A DNA stretch of 64,000 nt from assembly GCA_963422445.2 (NCBI GenBank), contig OY729512.2, forward strand, positions 2,170,001 to 2,234,000. Direction: 5' to 3'. The notes beneath the pieces are model-generated. The model was not told where the DNA came from. It saw only the letters and a list, made by a program, of their open reading frames with translations, and did no database searches. Numbering within the stretch: position 1 is the stretch's first letter; each line of letters opens with the position of its first letter. Positions 46,440 to 55,686 of the stretch are shown here, piece by piece. Source of the stretch: G963422445 sp963422445. Its GTDB lineage: Bacteria > Pseudomonadota > Alphaproteobacteria > Thalassobaculales > Thalassobaculaceae. The position numbers and the translations under genes were made by a program.

Positions 46440-46959
46440 TTGTCCGCAGATCAAGCGGCACGGTCATGCAGACCTCGTACGCGGAGATTGTCCTCAACCA
46501 GGTCTGCGACACATCCATACCGGATATGCGCGAGGGATCGGCGGAGCAGAGCGGGCGGTCGAAGAAGACGCCGCGCTTCGCTTTACGGGCGGCGAATATG
46601 GATCGGGAAAGACGATCTTCCTTACACCCGTTCAGCACATTGCTGGACAAGAGCATGGTTGTACTCTCCGCGAATTTTGCGCCGGACCGGCGGGTTTGTG
46701 GCACAAGGAGCAAGCCCGCTCGATTTATGCGGAACACCTCGCCGCGCAAGACCAGAAAGCGGCACGATCGCCAACATGGAAGAGTGGAGAAGGACAGCGA
46801 GGGCGCGCTTCATGCGCATGGGGATCAGAACATGCGGTTTCGCCACAACACTCGATCTCTATCCCAAGGATCGGGCGGGCGTATTTGGCGACCTCCCGAA
46901 GATCGAATGACAGCCGATGCGCCGCCGCTCTGTCGAACGCAGGCGAGCCGCTGGTATGA
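46440..46959 (+). pseudogene. Remnant of a DUF2791 / BrxC-BrxD-like P-loop ATPase
   Basis: A start-less open frame reads ADLVRGDCPQPGLRHIHTGY, ERAVEEDAALRFTGGEYGSG-KTIFLTPVQHIAGQEHGC. The Walker A loop GGEYGSGKT (46588-46614), preceded by the P-x-GL-x-H-x-x-x-G segment, is the pattern of DUF2791 ATPases, which include Brx proteins of BREX defence systems. After HGC the homologous reading moves to the next frame (VVLSANFAPDRRVCGTRSKP) and then fades before 46,900. No Walker B is present. Only the first ~130 codons of a ~430-residue protein remain. Assignment is by motif only. Confidence 0.5.
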
Positions 46960-47059
46960 CCCGTGCGACGATACGGCGCGGTCATGCAAGACGCGGCCGT
47001 TGCTGTTGCGAAAGGCCGGGCCCAATACCCCGGAATCAAGGACCGGAATTGCCGAAACG

Positions 47060-47995
47060 CTATTCGTTCAGGAAATTCAATGGCAATCCTGCGCGCGGCC
47101 AAGTTCCCTCGACCAGCAGGCCATGCCATGAACAGGTTACATAGGCCCGTCTCATATCCGGTCCACCGAAACAGATATTCGTGGTATAGGGGTCTTCGGC
47201 AAGGAAAAATCCGTCCACGCGGCCGTCCGGCCGGACCGCGGTGATGCCGGCAGTCATCAGAGTTGCAACACAGATATGGCCGTCTTCTTCGAGAGCCAGG
47301 GAGTCGAAACGCGCGAACCCGCCAGCGGTGGCAAGCACGCGGCCGCCGTTCAGCGATTCCGGAAATGGCAGCAGTTCGACCGCGCCATCACCAGTAATCG
47401 GGAAACAGTTCAGGCGGGCACTTTCGGTCTCGGCAACATACAGCGTGCTCTCGTCCGGTGACAGTCCGATACCGTTCGGCGTCATTATTGGCTGGATCAC
47501 TTCCCTGATCTCGCTGCCGTCCGGGCGCGCCCAGTAGACCGCGCCGCGATCCATGTCGCGGGGACGGGATTTGCCGATATCGGTAAACCACATGTTGCCT
47601 TTGCGATCGAACACAAGGTCATTCGGGCCTTTCAGCCGATGTTCGCCGCAGCAGTCGTACAAGCGTTCGACCTTGCCAGTCGCAAGATCGACGCGCTCGA
47701 TGCGCCCGGTCTCGTAGTCATCGGCCTGGCGAATTGGCCGGATGCCGCCGCTGTCTGGATCCCGGTCCCATTCGAAGCCGCCATTGTTGCAGACATAACA
47801 GGCCCCGTCGGGGCCGATCGCCGCTCCGTTCGGACCGCCTCCAAGCGTCGCAATGACTTCGGTTCGCCCTCCGGACCAGACCCGGGTCAGGGTTTGACCG
47901 GCGATTTCTACCAGAAGGATGGAACCGTCCGGCATCGCGATGGGCCCTTCCGGAAATCGCAAACTGTCGACAATAGTAGTGAATATGGTCCGCAT
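47060..47995 (-). CDS. SMP-30/gluconolactonase-family protein
   Basis: The 311-residue six-bladed propeller has the metal ligands in SLRFPEGPIAMPDG (Glu near 15), RLKGPNDLVFDRKGNMWFTD (Asn near 120) and NGIGLSPDESTLYVAETESA (Asp near 170), plus GGGPNGAAIGPDGACYVCNN. Family members hydrolyse sugar lactones in the cytoplasm. It is divergent from a second, different SMP-30 gene across 261 bases that must hold both promoters. Intact and close to the family length. The specific lactone is not determinable. Confidence 0.9.
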   Translation of the reverse strand: MRTIFTTIVDSLRFPEGPIAMPDGSILLVEIAGQTLTRVWSGGRTEVIATLGGGPNGAAIGPDGACYVCNNGGFEWDRDPDSGGIRPIRQADDYETGRIERVDLATGKVERLYDCCGEHRLKGPNDLVFDRKGNMWFTDIGKSRPRDMDRGAVYWARPDGSEIREVIQPIMTPNGIGLSPDESTLYVAETESARLNCFPITGDGAVELLPFPESLNGGRVLATAGGFARFDSLALEEDGHICVATLMTAGITAVRPDGRVDGFFLAEDPYTTNICFGGPDMRRAYVTCSWHGLLVEGTWPRAGLPLNFLNE

Positions 47996-48256
47996 GGTTT
48001 CTGGCTCCCGATGCTACCCGGCAATGACGACACAGAGTGATGGAAGATCGGGAACGGTGCCAGATGTTTCGGTTCCGGTTCCCGGAACGCCTTCAAAACC
48101 GCGTAAGACGGAATTCCGGTGATCGCGCCGGATGACAGTCCGGCGCTGGATTTGCCGGATCACGCACCCGATCAAGGCCGCTAGGCCCGGCATTCCGGCT
48201 TGCTGCTGCGACCAGCGTCGGAATAGCCTTGTCGACCATGGTAACGGAGTCTTGGA

Positions 48257-49228
48257 ATGGTCACACTGAGCAAGGATGACCTCACATTCATCGGCTGCGA
48301 TCTGGTGCGCCCGGAATGTGTCGTAGCAACCGAAAAGGGCGACCTTTTCGCCAGCCATGCCGGCGGCAGCGGCGGCATCGCACGACTCAATGGCGATGCG
48401 CCGCCCGATCTGTTTCTTGCAACCTCCGGTGATATTCCGAACAGCTTCATTCCGAACGGGTATTCGCTCCTGCCGGACGGCTCCTTCCTGATCGCCAATG
48501 TCGGCGATGATGGCGGCATCTTCGTTCTGCAGCGTGACGGCACGCTGAAACTTTTTCTCGACGCGGTCGACGGGCGCACCCTGCCGGCCTGCAATTTCGC
48601 AAACCGGGACGAGCGCGGCCGGATATGGATTTCCGTCAGTACTTGGGCACGCAATCGAGATGACTCATTCCGGAAGGACTATGCCGACGGCTTCATCGTT
48701 CTGGTCGATGAGAAGGGCCCGCGCATCGTCGCCGAGCATATCGGCTTTACCAATGAGAATAAGGTCGATCCGTCCGGCAAGTGGCTTTACGTCCATGAAA
48801 CCATGGGGCGATCGATCCAGCGTTTTCCGATTCTGACGGATAACAGTCTTGGCCCGCGCGAGACGGTGGCGGATTACGGTCCCGGTATCTTTCCGGACGG
48901 TTTTGAATTCGATTCCGAAGGCGGTATCTGGTGCACCAGCGTCGTCAGTAACCGGATTGCGCGAGTGGCCGCAGACGGATCCCAGCACACGGTATTCGAT
49001 GGCGGCGATCCGAATCTCGTCGAACGGGCCGAACATGCGTATCAGAACGATACCTACAGCCGGGCGCTTCTGAATGAGGGCCATGAGAGCATTCTCGGCA
49101 ACTGCGCTAGCATCGGCTTCGGCGGACCAGATCTGAAAACCTGCTACATCGGATCGCTCGCCGCAGACCGTATTGCCAGTTTCCGCTCACCGGTCGCTGG
49201 CGCCGTGCCACCGCACTGGCGCTTCTGA
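48257..49228 (+). CDS. SMP-30/gluconolactonase-family protein (second type)
   Basis: The 323-residue beta-propeller is of the same superfamily but clearly distinct from the divergent neighbour. It has GCDLVRPECVVATEKGDLFA (Glu near 20), IPNGYSLLPDGSFLIANVGD, NFANRDERGRIWISVSTW, FTNENKVDPSGKWLYVHETM and FPDGFEFDSEGGIWCTS (Asp near 218). The order suits lactonases and related esterases. It is convergent with the enolase-superfamily gene. GGAGTCTTGGA stands ahead of the ATG at 48257. Confidence 0.87.
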   Translation: MVTLSKDDLTFIGCDLVRPECVVATEKGDLFASHAGGSGGIARLNGDAPPDLFLATSGDIPNSFIPNGYSLLPDGSFLIANVGDDGGIFVLQRDGTLKLFLDAVDGRTLPACNFANRDERGRIWISVSTWARNRDDSFRKDYADGFIVLVDEKGPRIVAEHIGFTNENKVDPSGKWLYVHETMGRSIQRFPILTDNSLGPRETVADYGPGIFPDGFEFDSEGGIWCTSVVSNRIARVAADGSQHTVFDGGDPNLVERAEHAYQNDTYSRALLNEGHESILGNCASIGFGGPDLKTCYIGSLAADRIASFRSPVAGAVPPHWRF

Positions 49229-49276
49229 CTCCCGTCCAGTAATCGGCCCACCGCGGACCCCGTTGCCATCGGTAGG

Positions 49277-50386
49277 TCAGCGCAGGATCTCGACCGTCTT
49301 CGCCTTGATCAGATCAAAATCGATCTTTGCCCCGAGACCCGGCTCCATCGGAGCAGAAATCATTCCATCGGCGTCTGGCTTCAGGTCGTCAATGATGCCA
49401 TACTTCTGTGCGCCCGACGGTAACAGAACTTCAAAAAATGTCGTATTCCTTATCGACAGAATCACATGCAGGTTGGCCCAGTTATTCAGAGAATTTCCAC
49501 CATGGTGGACTTCATATCGAATACCGAAAGCCTCGGCCAGATGGGCTGTCTTGATCAACGCGGTAATCCCGCCCTTCACCGCAACATCGCCCCGCAGGTA
49601 GTCAGTCGCCTTGTTGAGAATCCACGGTACGTAGTTGGTAAAGCCGCCCGGCGAATATTCCGTCGCCATCAGCGGGATCGAGAGTTTTTCCCGCAACTTG
49701 ATGCATCCCATCAAATCGTCATCGGCCAGCGGATCCTCGTACCAGAAGAAATTCATATCCTCGATGGCGCGTCCGACCTTGATCGCCTGATCGTAAGTAT
49801 AACTCCAGGTTGAATCCAGCATGACGTCGTAGTCGTCGCCGACAGCCTTGCGGACAGCTCGGCAGACTTCGATATCCTCGCGCCAGTTCGTGGGCGGATG
49901 AATCTTGTAGGCAGCCCACCCGGTCTCCTTGTATTCGACCGCCTGTTCGGCATAGGCCTCGCGTGACGGCAGCAGGGGCGAGGACGCATAAGCCGGTATT
50001 GCTTCGCGATAACCCCCAAGCAGCTTGTAAAGCGGCAACCCTGCCGCTTTCGCGGCGACATCGTAAAGCGCGATGTCGACCGCACCAATCGCGCGCAAGG
50101 TCGTGATCCGGTTGCGCCGCCACATCGCCTGATAGAGTCTTTCACGGTCCAGCGGATCCTGCCCCATCAGCAGCGGCTTCAAGCTGCGGATCAGGCCCTT
50201 GGCGTCAACCTCGGCACTGAACGTCGCGGCGCCGAGGAAGGCGTAGCCATCGATCCCGTCATCTGTCCGGATGGTCAGCAGACCGAGCATGCTTTCGCCG
50301 GTCTCGTTACCGGACCCGGGATGATACCGGGTCGCCGGGATATCATCCCATTTGAACAGGGTGAGCGTAACATCATCGATTTTCAT
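49277..50386 (-). CDS. Mandelate racemase/muconate lactonizing enzyme-family dehydratase
   Basis: The 369-residue enolase-superfamily enzyme has a capping domain (to about residue 120) and a barrel with the K-x-H motif in WAAYKIHPPTNW near residue 155. Metal ligands are in VMLDSTWSYT (Asp near 190), FFWYEDPLADDD (Glu near 217) and LMATEYSPGG (Glu near 240), with a general-acid/base His in EVHHGGNSLNNW near 290. Such enzymes dehydrate or epimerise sugar acids. With two SMP-30 lactonases beside it, oxidation of a sugar to a lactone, hydrolysis and dehydration is a plausible route. The precise sugar acid is not readable. Confidence 0.9.
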   Translation of the reverse strand: MKIDDVTLTLFKWDDIPATRYHPGSGNETGESMLGLLTIRTDDGIDGYAFLGAATFSAEVDAKGLIRSLKPLLMGQDPLDRERLYQAMWRRNRITTLRAIGAVDIALYDVAAKAAGLPLYKLLGGYREAIPAYASSPLLPSREAYAEQAVEYKETGWAAYKIHPPTNWREDIEVCRAVRKAVGDDYDVMLDSTWSYTYDQAIKVGRAIEDMNFFWYEDPLADDDLMGCIKLREKLSIPLMATEYSPGGFTNYVPWILNKATDYLRGDVAVKGGITALIKTAHLAEAFGIRYEVHHGGNSLNNWANLHVILSIRNTTFFEVLLPSGAQKYGIIDDLKPDADGMISAPMEPGLGAKIDFDLIKAKTVEILR

Positions 50387-50515
50387 GGCCCGGCTCCTTC
50401 AGAACTGCGATCGGTGACTGCTTCAGTATCGTTATCCTAGCGGCCGATACGGCCCAGAAAATTCACGGACTTGCCGCCGGTCATCCTCATGACGATGCAA
50501 TTTGACCCTGCCGGT

Positions 50516-51208
50516 TCAAGACCTGAACGGCGCCGGAGTTTCCAGCAAGATGGCGATCCGGGTCCGCAATGCCGGCAATAGTTCGGTCTCAAACCACGGG
50601 TTCCGCCGTACCAGATTGGTCGACCGCCAGGACGGATGCGGCAGCGGCACGATATCGGGTGCGTAGTCACGCCAGGCGGCGACAGTCGCGGTGAGGGTCC
50701 GGCGCCGCCATCCGCCAAGATAGCGGGCCTGAGCATACAGGCCGATCAGCAGGGTTAACCGGATGTCCGGCAGATGATGTTTCAGTCTTTCATGCCAAAG
50801 CGGTGCGCATTCCGGCCGCGGCGGTGCATCACCGCCGTTCGGCAACACGCCCGGATAACAGAACCCCATCGGGATGATGGCGACCCGGCTTGCGTCATAA
50901 AAGGTCTCGCGGTCGAGCGCGAGCCACTCGCGCAAACGCTCACCTGACCGATCGTTCCACGGAATACCGGTCTCATGCACCCTGGTTCCCGGGGCCTGTC
51001 CGACAACGAGCAACCGGGCCCGCGAATCGGCGACCACGACGGGACGGGGACCGAGCGGCAGGTCGGCCGCGCACCGCGTGCAGGACCGAATTTCGGAAAG
51101 CAGGGCCGGTAGGGTTTCGATCATGCGGAGGCCCGGCTGGTATGGCAGGACCAAGATGTTGGCACGGGCCGCCGAACGCATCAAGGCATCTGGTGTCAGC
51201 AGGCGCAT
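50516..51208 (-). CDS. Uracil-DNA glycosylase-family protein
   Basis: The 230-residue protein has CTRCAADLPLGPRPVV (cysteine pair), LLVVGQAPGTRVHETGIPWN near residues 60-79 and the catalytic-type GQAPG loop, RVAIIPMGFCYPG and VPLPHPSWRS with the HPS motif near residue 190. It belongs to the uracil-DNA glycosylase superfamily and probably removes uracil or a related base from DNA. The ATG at 51208 is preferred because GAGGA is eight bases upstream; an internal start at 51124 is possible. Divergent from the flavoprotein gene with 68 bases between. Confidence 0.88.
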   Translation of the reverse strand: MRLLTPDALMRSAARANILVLPYQPGLRMIETLPALLSEIRSCTRCAADLPLGPRPVVVADSRARLLVVGQAPGTRVHETGIPWNDRSGERLREWLALDRETFYDASRVAIIPMGFCYPGVLPNGGDAPPRPECAPLWHERLKHHLPDIRLTLLIGLYAQARYLGGWRRRTLTATVAAWRDYAPDIVPLPHPSWRSTNLVRRNPWFETELLPALRTRIAILLETPAPFRS

Positions 51209-51276
51209 GATGCTATTCCTCGGCTCCGGGCGGTATCGTGCTGCCAGGACGAAGGCAGCGGATCGGGAGCAGATCG

Positions 51277-52779
51277 ATGCAGTACGATGTTGTGGTTGTC
51301 GGCGCCGGAAATGCTGCCATGTGCGCGGCGCTGGCGGCCCAGGAAAACGGGGCCTTGGTGCTGGCCATCGAAGCGGCGCCCGAGGCACTCGGCGGCGGCA
51401 ATACCCGATTTACCGCCGGCGCGATCCGTACCGTATACAACGGCGTTGACGATCTGCGCGAACTGATGCCGGATCTGACAGATGCCGAATGCGAGATTAC
51501 CGATTTCGGAACCTATACCGAAGACCAGTTCTTCGATGACATGTTCCGCGTGACCGAATACCGGACCGACCCCGAACTGGTTGAAATTCTGATCAGAAAC
51601 AGTTTCGGAACGCTCAAGTGGATGCGGAGCAAAGGCGTCCGCTTTGCCCCGATCTGGGGTCGTCAGGCTTTCAAGGTGGATGGCCGGTTCAAGTTCTGGG
51701 GCGGGCTTTCCGTCGAGGCCCATGGCGGCGGTCCCGGTCTCTGCGAAGCCCTTTGGTCCGCTGCCCGTCAGCGGGGAATCGAGATGATGTTCGAGGCCCG
51801 TGCCGTCGACCTGCTTTCCGACGGAAGCGGAATCGAAGGCGTCAGAATTCGTCACCAGGGCGAGATCAGGGATGTTCGGGCCAAAGCCGTGGTGCTGGCA
51901 TCCGGCGGCTTCCAAGCGAACAGCGAATGGCGCACACGATATCTCGGTCCCGGCTGGGATCTCGCGAAGGTTCGCGGCACGCCCTACAATGTCGGCGACG
52001 GCATTCGCATGGCGACATCTGTCGGCGCGAGCACGGTCGGCAACTGGTCCGGTTGCCATGCCGTCGGCTGGGATTGCAATGCGCCGGAATTCGGAGATCT
52101 GGCGGTCGGCGACGCCTTTCAGAAACACAGTTATCCGTTCGGCATCATGGTCAACACGACCGGCCGCCGCTTTGTCGATGAAGGTGCGGACTTTCGCAAC
52201 TATACCTATGCCAAATACGGCCGGGTCATTCTCGAACAGCCGCATCAGTTCGCATGGCAGATTTTCGACCAGAAGGTCACCCATCTGCTGCGCGACGAAT
52301 ACCGTATCCGTCAGATCACCAAGGTTACCGGCGATACTATCGAAGCGCTTGCGGCAAAACTCGACGGCGTTGACGCCGAGGCCTTTATCGACGAGATCCG
52401 GACCTGGAACGCCGCCGTCCGAACCGACATCCCGTTCAATCCGAACGTGAAGGATGGCCGCAGCACGAACGACCTGAAAATTCCGAAATCGAACTGGGCC
52501 AACACCATTGATGAAGGACCCTTCGAAGCCTACCAGGTAACCTGCGGAATCACCTTCACCTTTGGTGGAATCCGTATCGACGGCAATGCGCAGGTGCAGA
52601 GCACCGACTACCGGCCGATTGACGGGCTCTATGCGGCCGGGGAGATGGTCGGCGGCATCTTCTATTTCAATTATCCCGGAGGCAGCGGCCTCATCAACGG
52701 TGCAGTGTTCGGAAAGATTGCCGGCACTTCGGCAGGCCGCGCCGCAACCGTTGGCCGAACGGCTGCTGCAGCAGATTGA
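51277..52779 (+). CDS. tcuA: TcuA-like FAD-dependent tricarballylate dehydrogenase
   Basis: The 500-residue flavoprotein starts with the dinucleotide-binding YDVVVVGAGNAAMCAALAAQ. It continues with GGGNTRFTAGAIRTVYNGVD, AVVLASGGFQANSEWRTRYL and NTTGRRFVDEGADFRNYTYA, and ends GLYAAGEMVGGIFYFNYPGG-SGL, the fumarate reductase/succinate dehydrogenase-type fold. TcuA oxidises tricarballylate to cis-aconitate; related proteins act on other dicarboxylates. Partner TcuB/TcuC genes are not next to it, so the substrate is uncertain. The ATG at 51277 with GGGAGCAG upstream gives the proper N-terminus. Confidence 0.82.
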   Translation: MQYDVVVVGAGNAAMCAALAAQENGALVLAIEAAPEALGGGNTRFTAGAIRTVYNGVDDLRELMPDLTDAECEITDFGTYTEDQFFDDMFRVTEYRTDPELVEILIRNSFGTLKWMRSKGVRFAPIWGRQAFKVDGRFKFWGGLSVEAHGGGPGLCEALWSAARQRGIEMMFEARAVDLLSDGSGIEGVRIRHQGEIRDVRAKAVVLASGGFQANSEWRTRYLGPGWDLAKVRGTPYNVGDGIRMATSVGASTVGNWSGCHAVGWDCNAPEFGDLAVGDAFQKHSYPFGIMVNTTGRRFVDEGADFRNYTYAKYGRVILEQPHQFAWQIFDQKVTHLLRDEYRIRQITKVTGDTIEALAAKLDGVDAEAFIDEIRTWNAAVRTDIPFNPNVKDGRSTNDLKIPKSNWANTIDEGPFEAYQVTCGITFTFGGIRIDGNAQVQSTDYRPIDGLYAAGEMVGGIFYFNYPGGSGLINGAVFGKIAGTSAGRAATVGRTAAAAD

Positions 52780-54732
52780 CGCTCGTGCGCCCCCATCGGC
52801 GCTTCAATCCCGACATCTGGCGGAAGATTGCTAGTTTGCATTGATCTCGCGGGTACGACAATATCCAGATTTGTCACAGGTGGTAAACTTCGCAAATAAC
52901 CTAGTTATTTATTCGACAGAATATGCTGTTTAGACAATGGAAAATTCCATTTTTCACAAACATACAACATGTTATTGGTCATGAAAGACTCGAAGCTGCA
53001 TACATGCTGATCGGGAGTCGACTCCTCTGTCTCAACAGCATTTCAACTATCGTTTCGTCACTGTCCCGCAGTACAGCCGGGCGAACCATCACCGACAACA
53101 CAACCTTTTGGCTTCGACGCAAATGGGCAGCTTGATCGATCCTGGAACTTCAACGAGACTCTATTAAGCATTCAAAGACAAGCCAGGTCTGAAATCGTCG
53201 CGACCCGAAGACAACCATGGCGCGACCTGAACGCACTGACTGGGACGGCAGAGATATGAAAATTGCTCACCGATTTTCGTTATTTCATGCCCAGAGAAAT
53301 GACGGCGGCCTGTTCTCGCTGAACCGTGAGTTCACCGTGATTCCATCAAGCAGAGAGACCAGGAAGATGTAAAAGCGGCGATGCACTCTGTCGCAGACCC
53401 AAACCGACCTGCTCGATCAGTTGTTCACCGATATCGTAACCGGCGAGAGGCAATCGGTGATGACTAACACGCCCAGTCACTTCAGCACTAGCTACAACTA
53501 TCAAGGTGAATTCAAGAAACGGCATCCGGCTTGGATCCACCAACAACTCGCTAAGCTGTTTGGCCTAGAGATGGTAGAATCCGACAACGCTATTCCTTTC
53601 CATGGAAATTTCACAGCAGTCGTTGTCTGTGCGGCCCGCAAGGGCGCGCGTGGTTTCGAGGATGTTAAGGTGAATGTCGAGTTCCACCTCGTCCATATAA
53701 TGAATGTCTGCTGCTTCCATTTCCTGCGGGGTTTCAAAGGCGTTGAGCAGTCCGACCGGACGCAGCACAGTGTTGCCAGCCTTGCCCGCACGCTGGCTAC
53801 CAACCGCGACGCCGATCACTACAAGAAAATGCTCGTCAAGGGTTAGACAATAGACAAGCCGGTTCTCTTTCCGGAGACGCGTCCTTGGACTATCAACACA
53901 CAACCTTTATCGTGCTGCTAGGAATTGCCCTGTTTAGAGTCCGAAATTCACCATTCACTGCGCTTCTTCGGAGCGATGGCACAACCCGAGTGGAGAAGGA
54001 CCTCGACGAATTGACAAAGTTGCCTGTCCCTGCCGGCAATACAACCTTCACTTCGGTAGATGTCAGAGCGTCGAGATACAAGGCAAGCGCTACCGGCAAC
54101 TCGCCTGTTCGGTCGATGGACTGGTGTCTTGGGGTCAATAGTGCCTACGGGCAGGAAGAGAAATTCTCGTAGTTGCGCGAGCACTAGCGTCGGGTCCGCA
54201 TTCACGCTGAGGTTCGGGTCCGGGCATCGAGAGCTGAAGTGTCCCGTGTCGAGCGATGGCAGAAAGATCGCCCGGGCCAGCGAACACGAAAGCCGCGCTG
54301 CGCCATTTGCATGGAAGGTTTCCAATCTGACATCATCCTGCAAACGGATAGGGATGCTTTTCTCGCAGGTTATGCCAAGCTACGGTTCCGAGGGATCCCC
54401 ATTTAAGATGCTCGATTCGTGATTCGTAGGTATGCCCTGATGGAGGCTGCGGTCATCTACGGCGGGCACTAGAAAAACGGGCCTCCCGCGAGGGTTGATC
54501 GAGATGGCGATCAGCGGTCTCGACAGCCATCTCATGCGGTTCAAGCCATAAAACTTGCCCGCCCTCCACGCCTTGGAACGTGGTCTGGCTACAGACTTGG
54601 TCGAGTTATGCTTACGAATTGCAAATTGAGCCGTGAAAAACCAGTGGAAGGCTATTATCCCCCGGGACCCGGCAATCGAACCGGGTTCAGGCGAAATCTG
54701 CCTCGACAACGGCGGCCGACGAGCCCCACACG
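52780..54732. other. Nearly 2 kb without a recognisable gene
   Basis: An AT-richer stretch with only short ORFs. The most protein-like are minus-strand 53565-53903 (ending ELDIHLNILETTRALAGRTD) and minus-strand 54380-54709 (AISINPRGRPVFLVPAVDD). Frames change often, as expected of decayed genes. No family could be named, and no tRNA or IS ends were found. Confidence 0.45.
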
Positions 54733-55623
54733 CTATCCGGTTTCCATCGGCAAACTGTCGTCAACCGACCACTCCGACATGGAGTTGTCGTACAAGCCGA
54801 CATTCTCGTGCCCGAGCATTACGAGAAGCATCGCCGTGGCGCTCGCGGCGATGCCGCCGCCGCAGTAGGTGAGCACCCGCTGCGACTTGTCGGCACCGAA
54901 AATCCGGAAGCGATCGGCAATCTGAACCGCCGGAATGAAGGCGTTGGTCCTCGGGTCGAGCAACTCCGCCGTGGGTACGTTGGCGCTCCCAGCGATACGT
55001 CCGGTCCGGCCATAGGTCCGACCGCCGGAGCCGCGATGCTGTTCATCGGAGAGAGCGTTGATGGTGCATATCGCGCCATCCCCGACCGCTGCGAGCACCT
55101 CGTCCTTCTGCACGATCAGGCCGTCGCGTGACCTCGGCGTGAAAACGGTAGCCGGATAGGCTGCCGGCGCTGTCGAGACCGGCCGTCCCTCGGCAACCCA
55201 CTTGACAAGACCGCCGTCAAGAACCCGCGCCCGGTCAAATCCGAAAGCCCGCAGCATCCACCAGACCCGGGTCGCCCATTGCGGTGACGTGGAACTGTAC
55301 AACACGACCTCATGGTCGTCGCCAAGGCCATGGCGGCCGACCGCTTTAGCAAAATGCTGCGGTGACGGGAAGGTAAATCGGAACGGACTGTCCGGATCCG
55401 ACAACTCGCCCTGAAGGTCGAGAAAATCGGCGCCCGGAATATGAGCCTTGTCGTAGTCGGCGCGGCCGCTTTCCACTATATAGGGTCGAGTTGGATGCGG
55501 CAGCAGATGTGTCGTACAGTCATAGATGCGAAGATCAAGCGTCTCCATTTTGCCGGAAAGCCATTCGGTGTCAACGAGAAATTCCGGATGCTTGAAAGCC
55601 GTTGCCTCTCTGATCATTCTCAT
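54733..55623 (-). CDS. sseA: Sulfurtransferase (3-mercaptopyruvate/thiosulfate type)
   Basis: The 296-residue two-domain rhodanese has the inactive N-terminal domain with YDKAHIPGADFLDLQGELSD and ATRVWWMLRAFGFDRARVLD. The C-terminal catalytic domain has GRIAGSANVPTAELLD and the active-site cysteine loop TYCGGGIAAS near residue 254. It transfers sulfane sulfur from mercaptopyruvate or thiosulfate to a thiol acceptor. The CGGGIA loop resembles both subgroups, so the donor is uncertain. Divergent from the EamA gene. Confidence 0.88.
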   Translation of the reverse strand: MRMIREATAFKHPEFLVDTEWLSGKMETLDLRIYDCTTHLLPHPTRPYIVESGRADYDKAHIPGADFLDLQGELSDPDSPFRFTFPSPQHFAKAVGRHGLGDDHEVVLYSSTSPQWATRVWWMLRAFGFDRARVLDGGLVKWVAEGRPVSTAPAAYPATVFTPRSRDGLIVQKDEVLAAVGDGAICTINALSDEQHRGSGGRTYGRTGRIAGSANVPTAELLDPRTNAFIPAVQIADRFRIFGADKSQRVLTYCGGGIAASATAMLLVMLGHENVGLYDNSMSEWSVDDSLPMETG

Positions 55624-55686
55624 GCTCCCTTCAGATGGGCGACGGAACCGGCGCCCGCTTCGCAGTCCTCATGGTCATTCTAGTCA

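Noticed and set aside
53421..53846. A 141-codon plus-strand ORF as a real gene
   Set aside because: It has no family motifs or clear RBS, and the opposite strand looks at least as protein-like; the region is better described as decayed.
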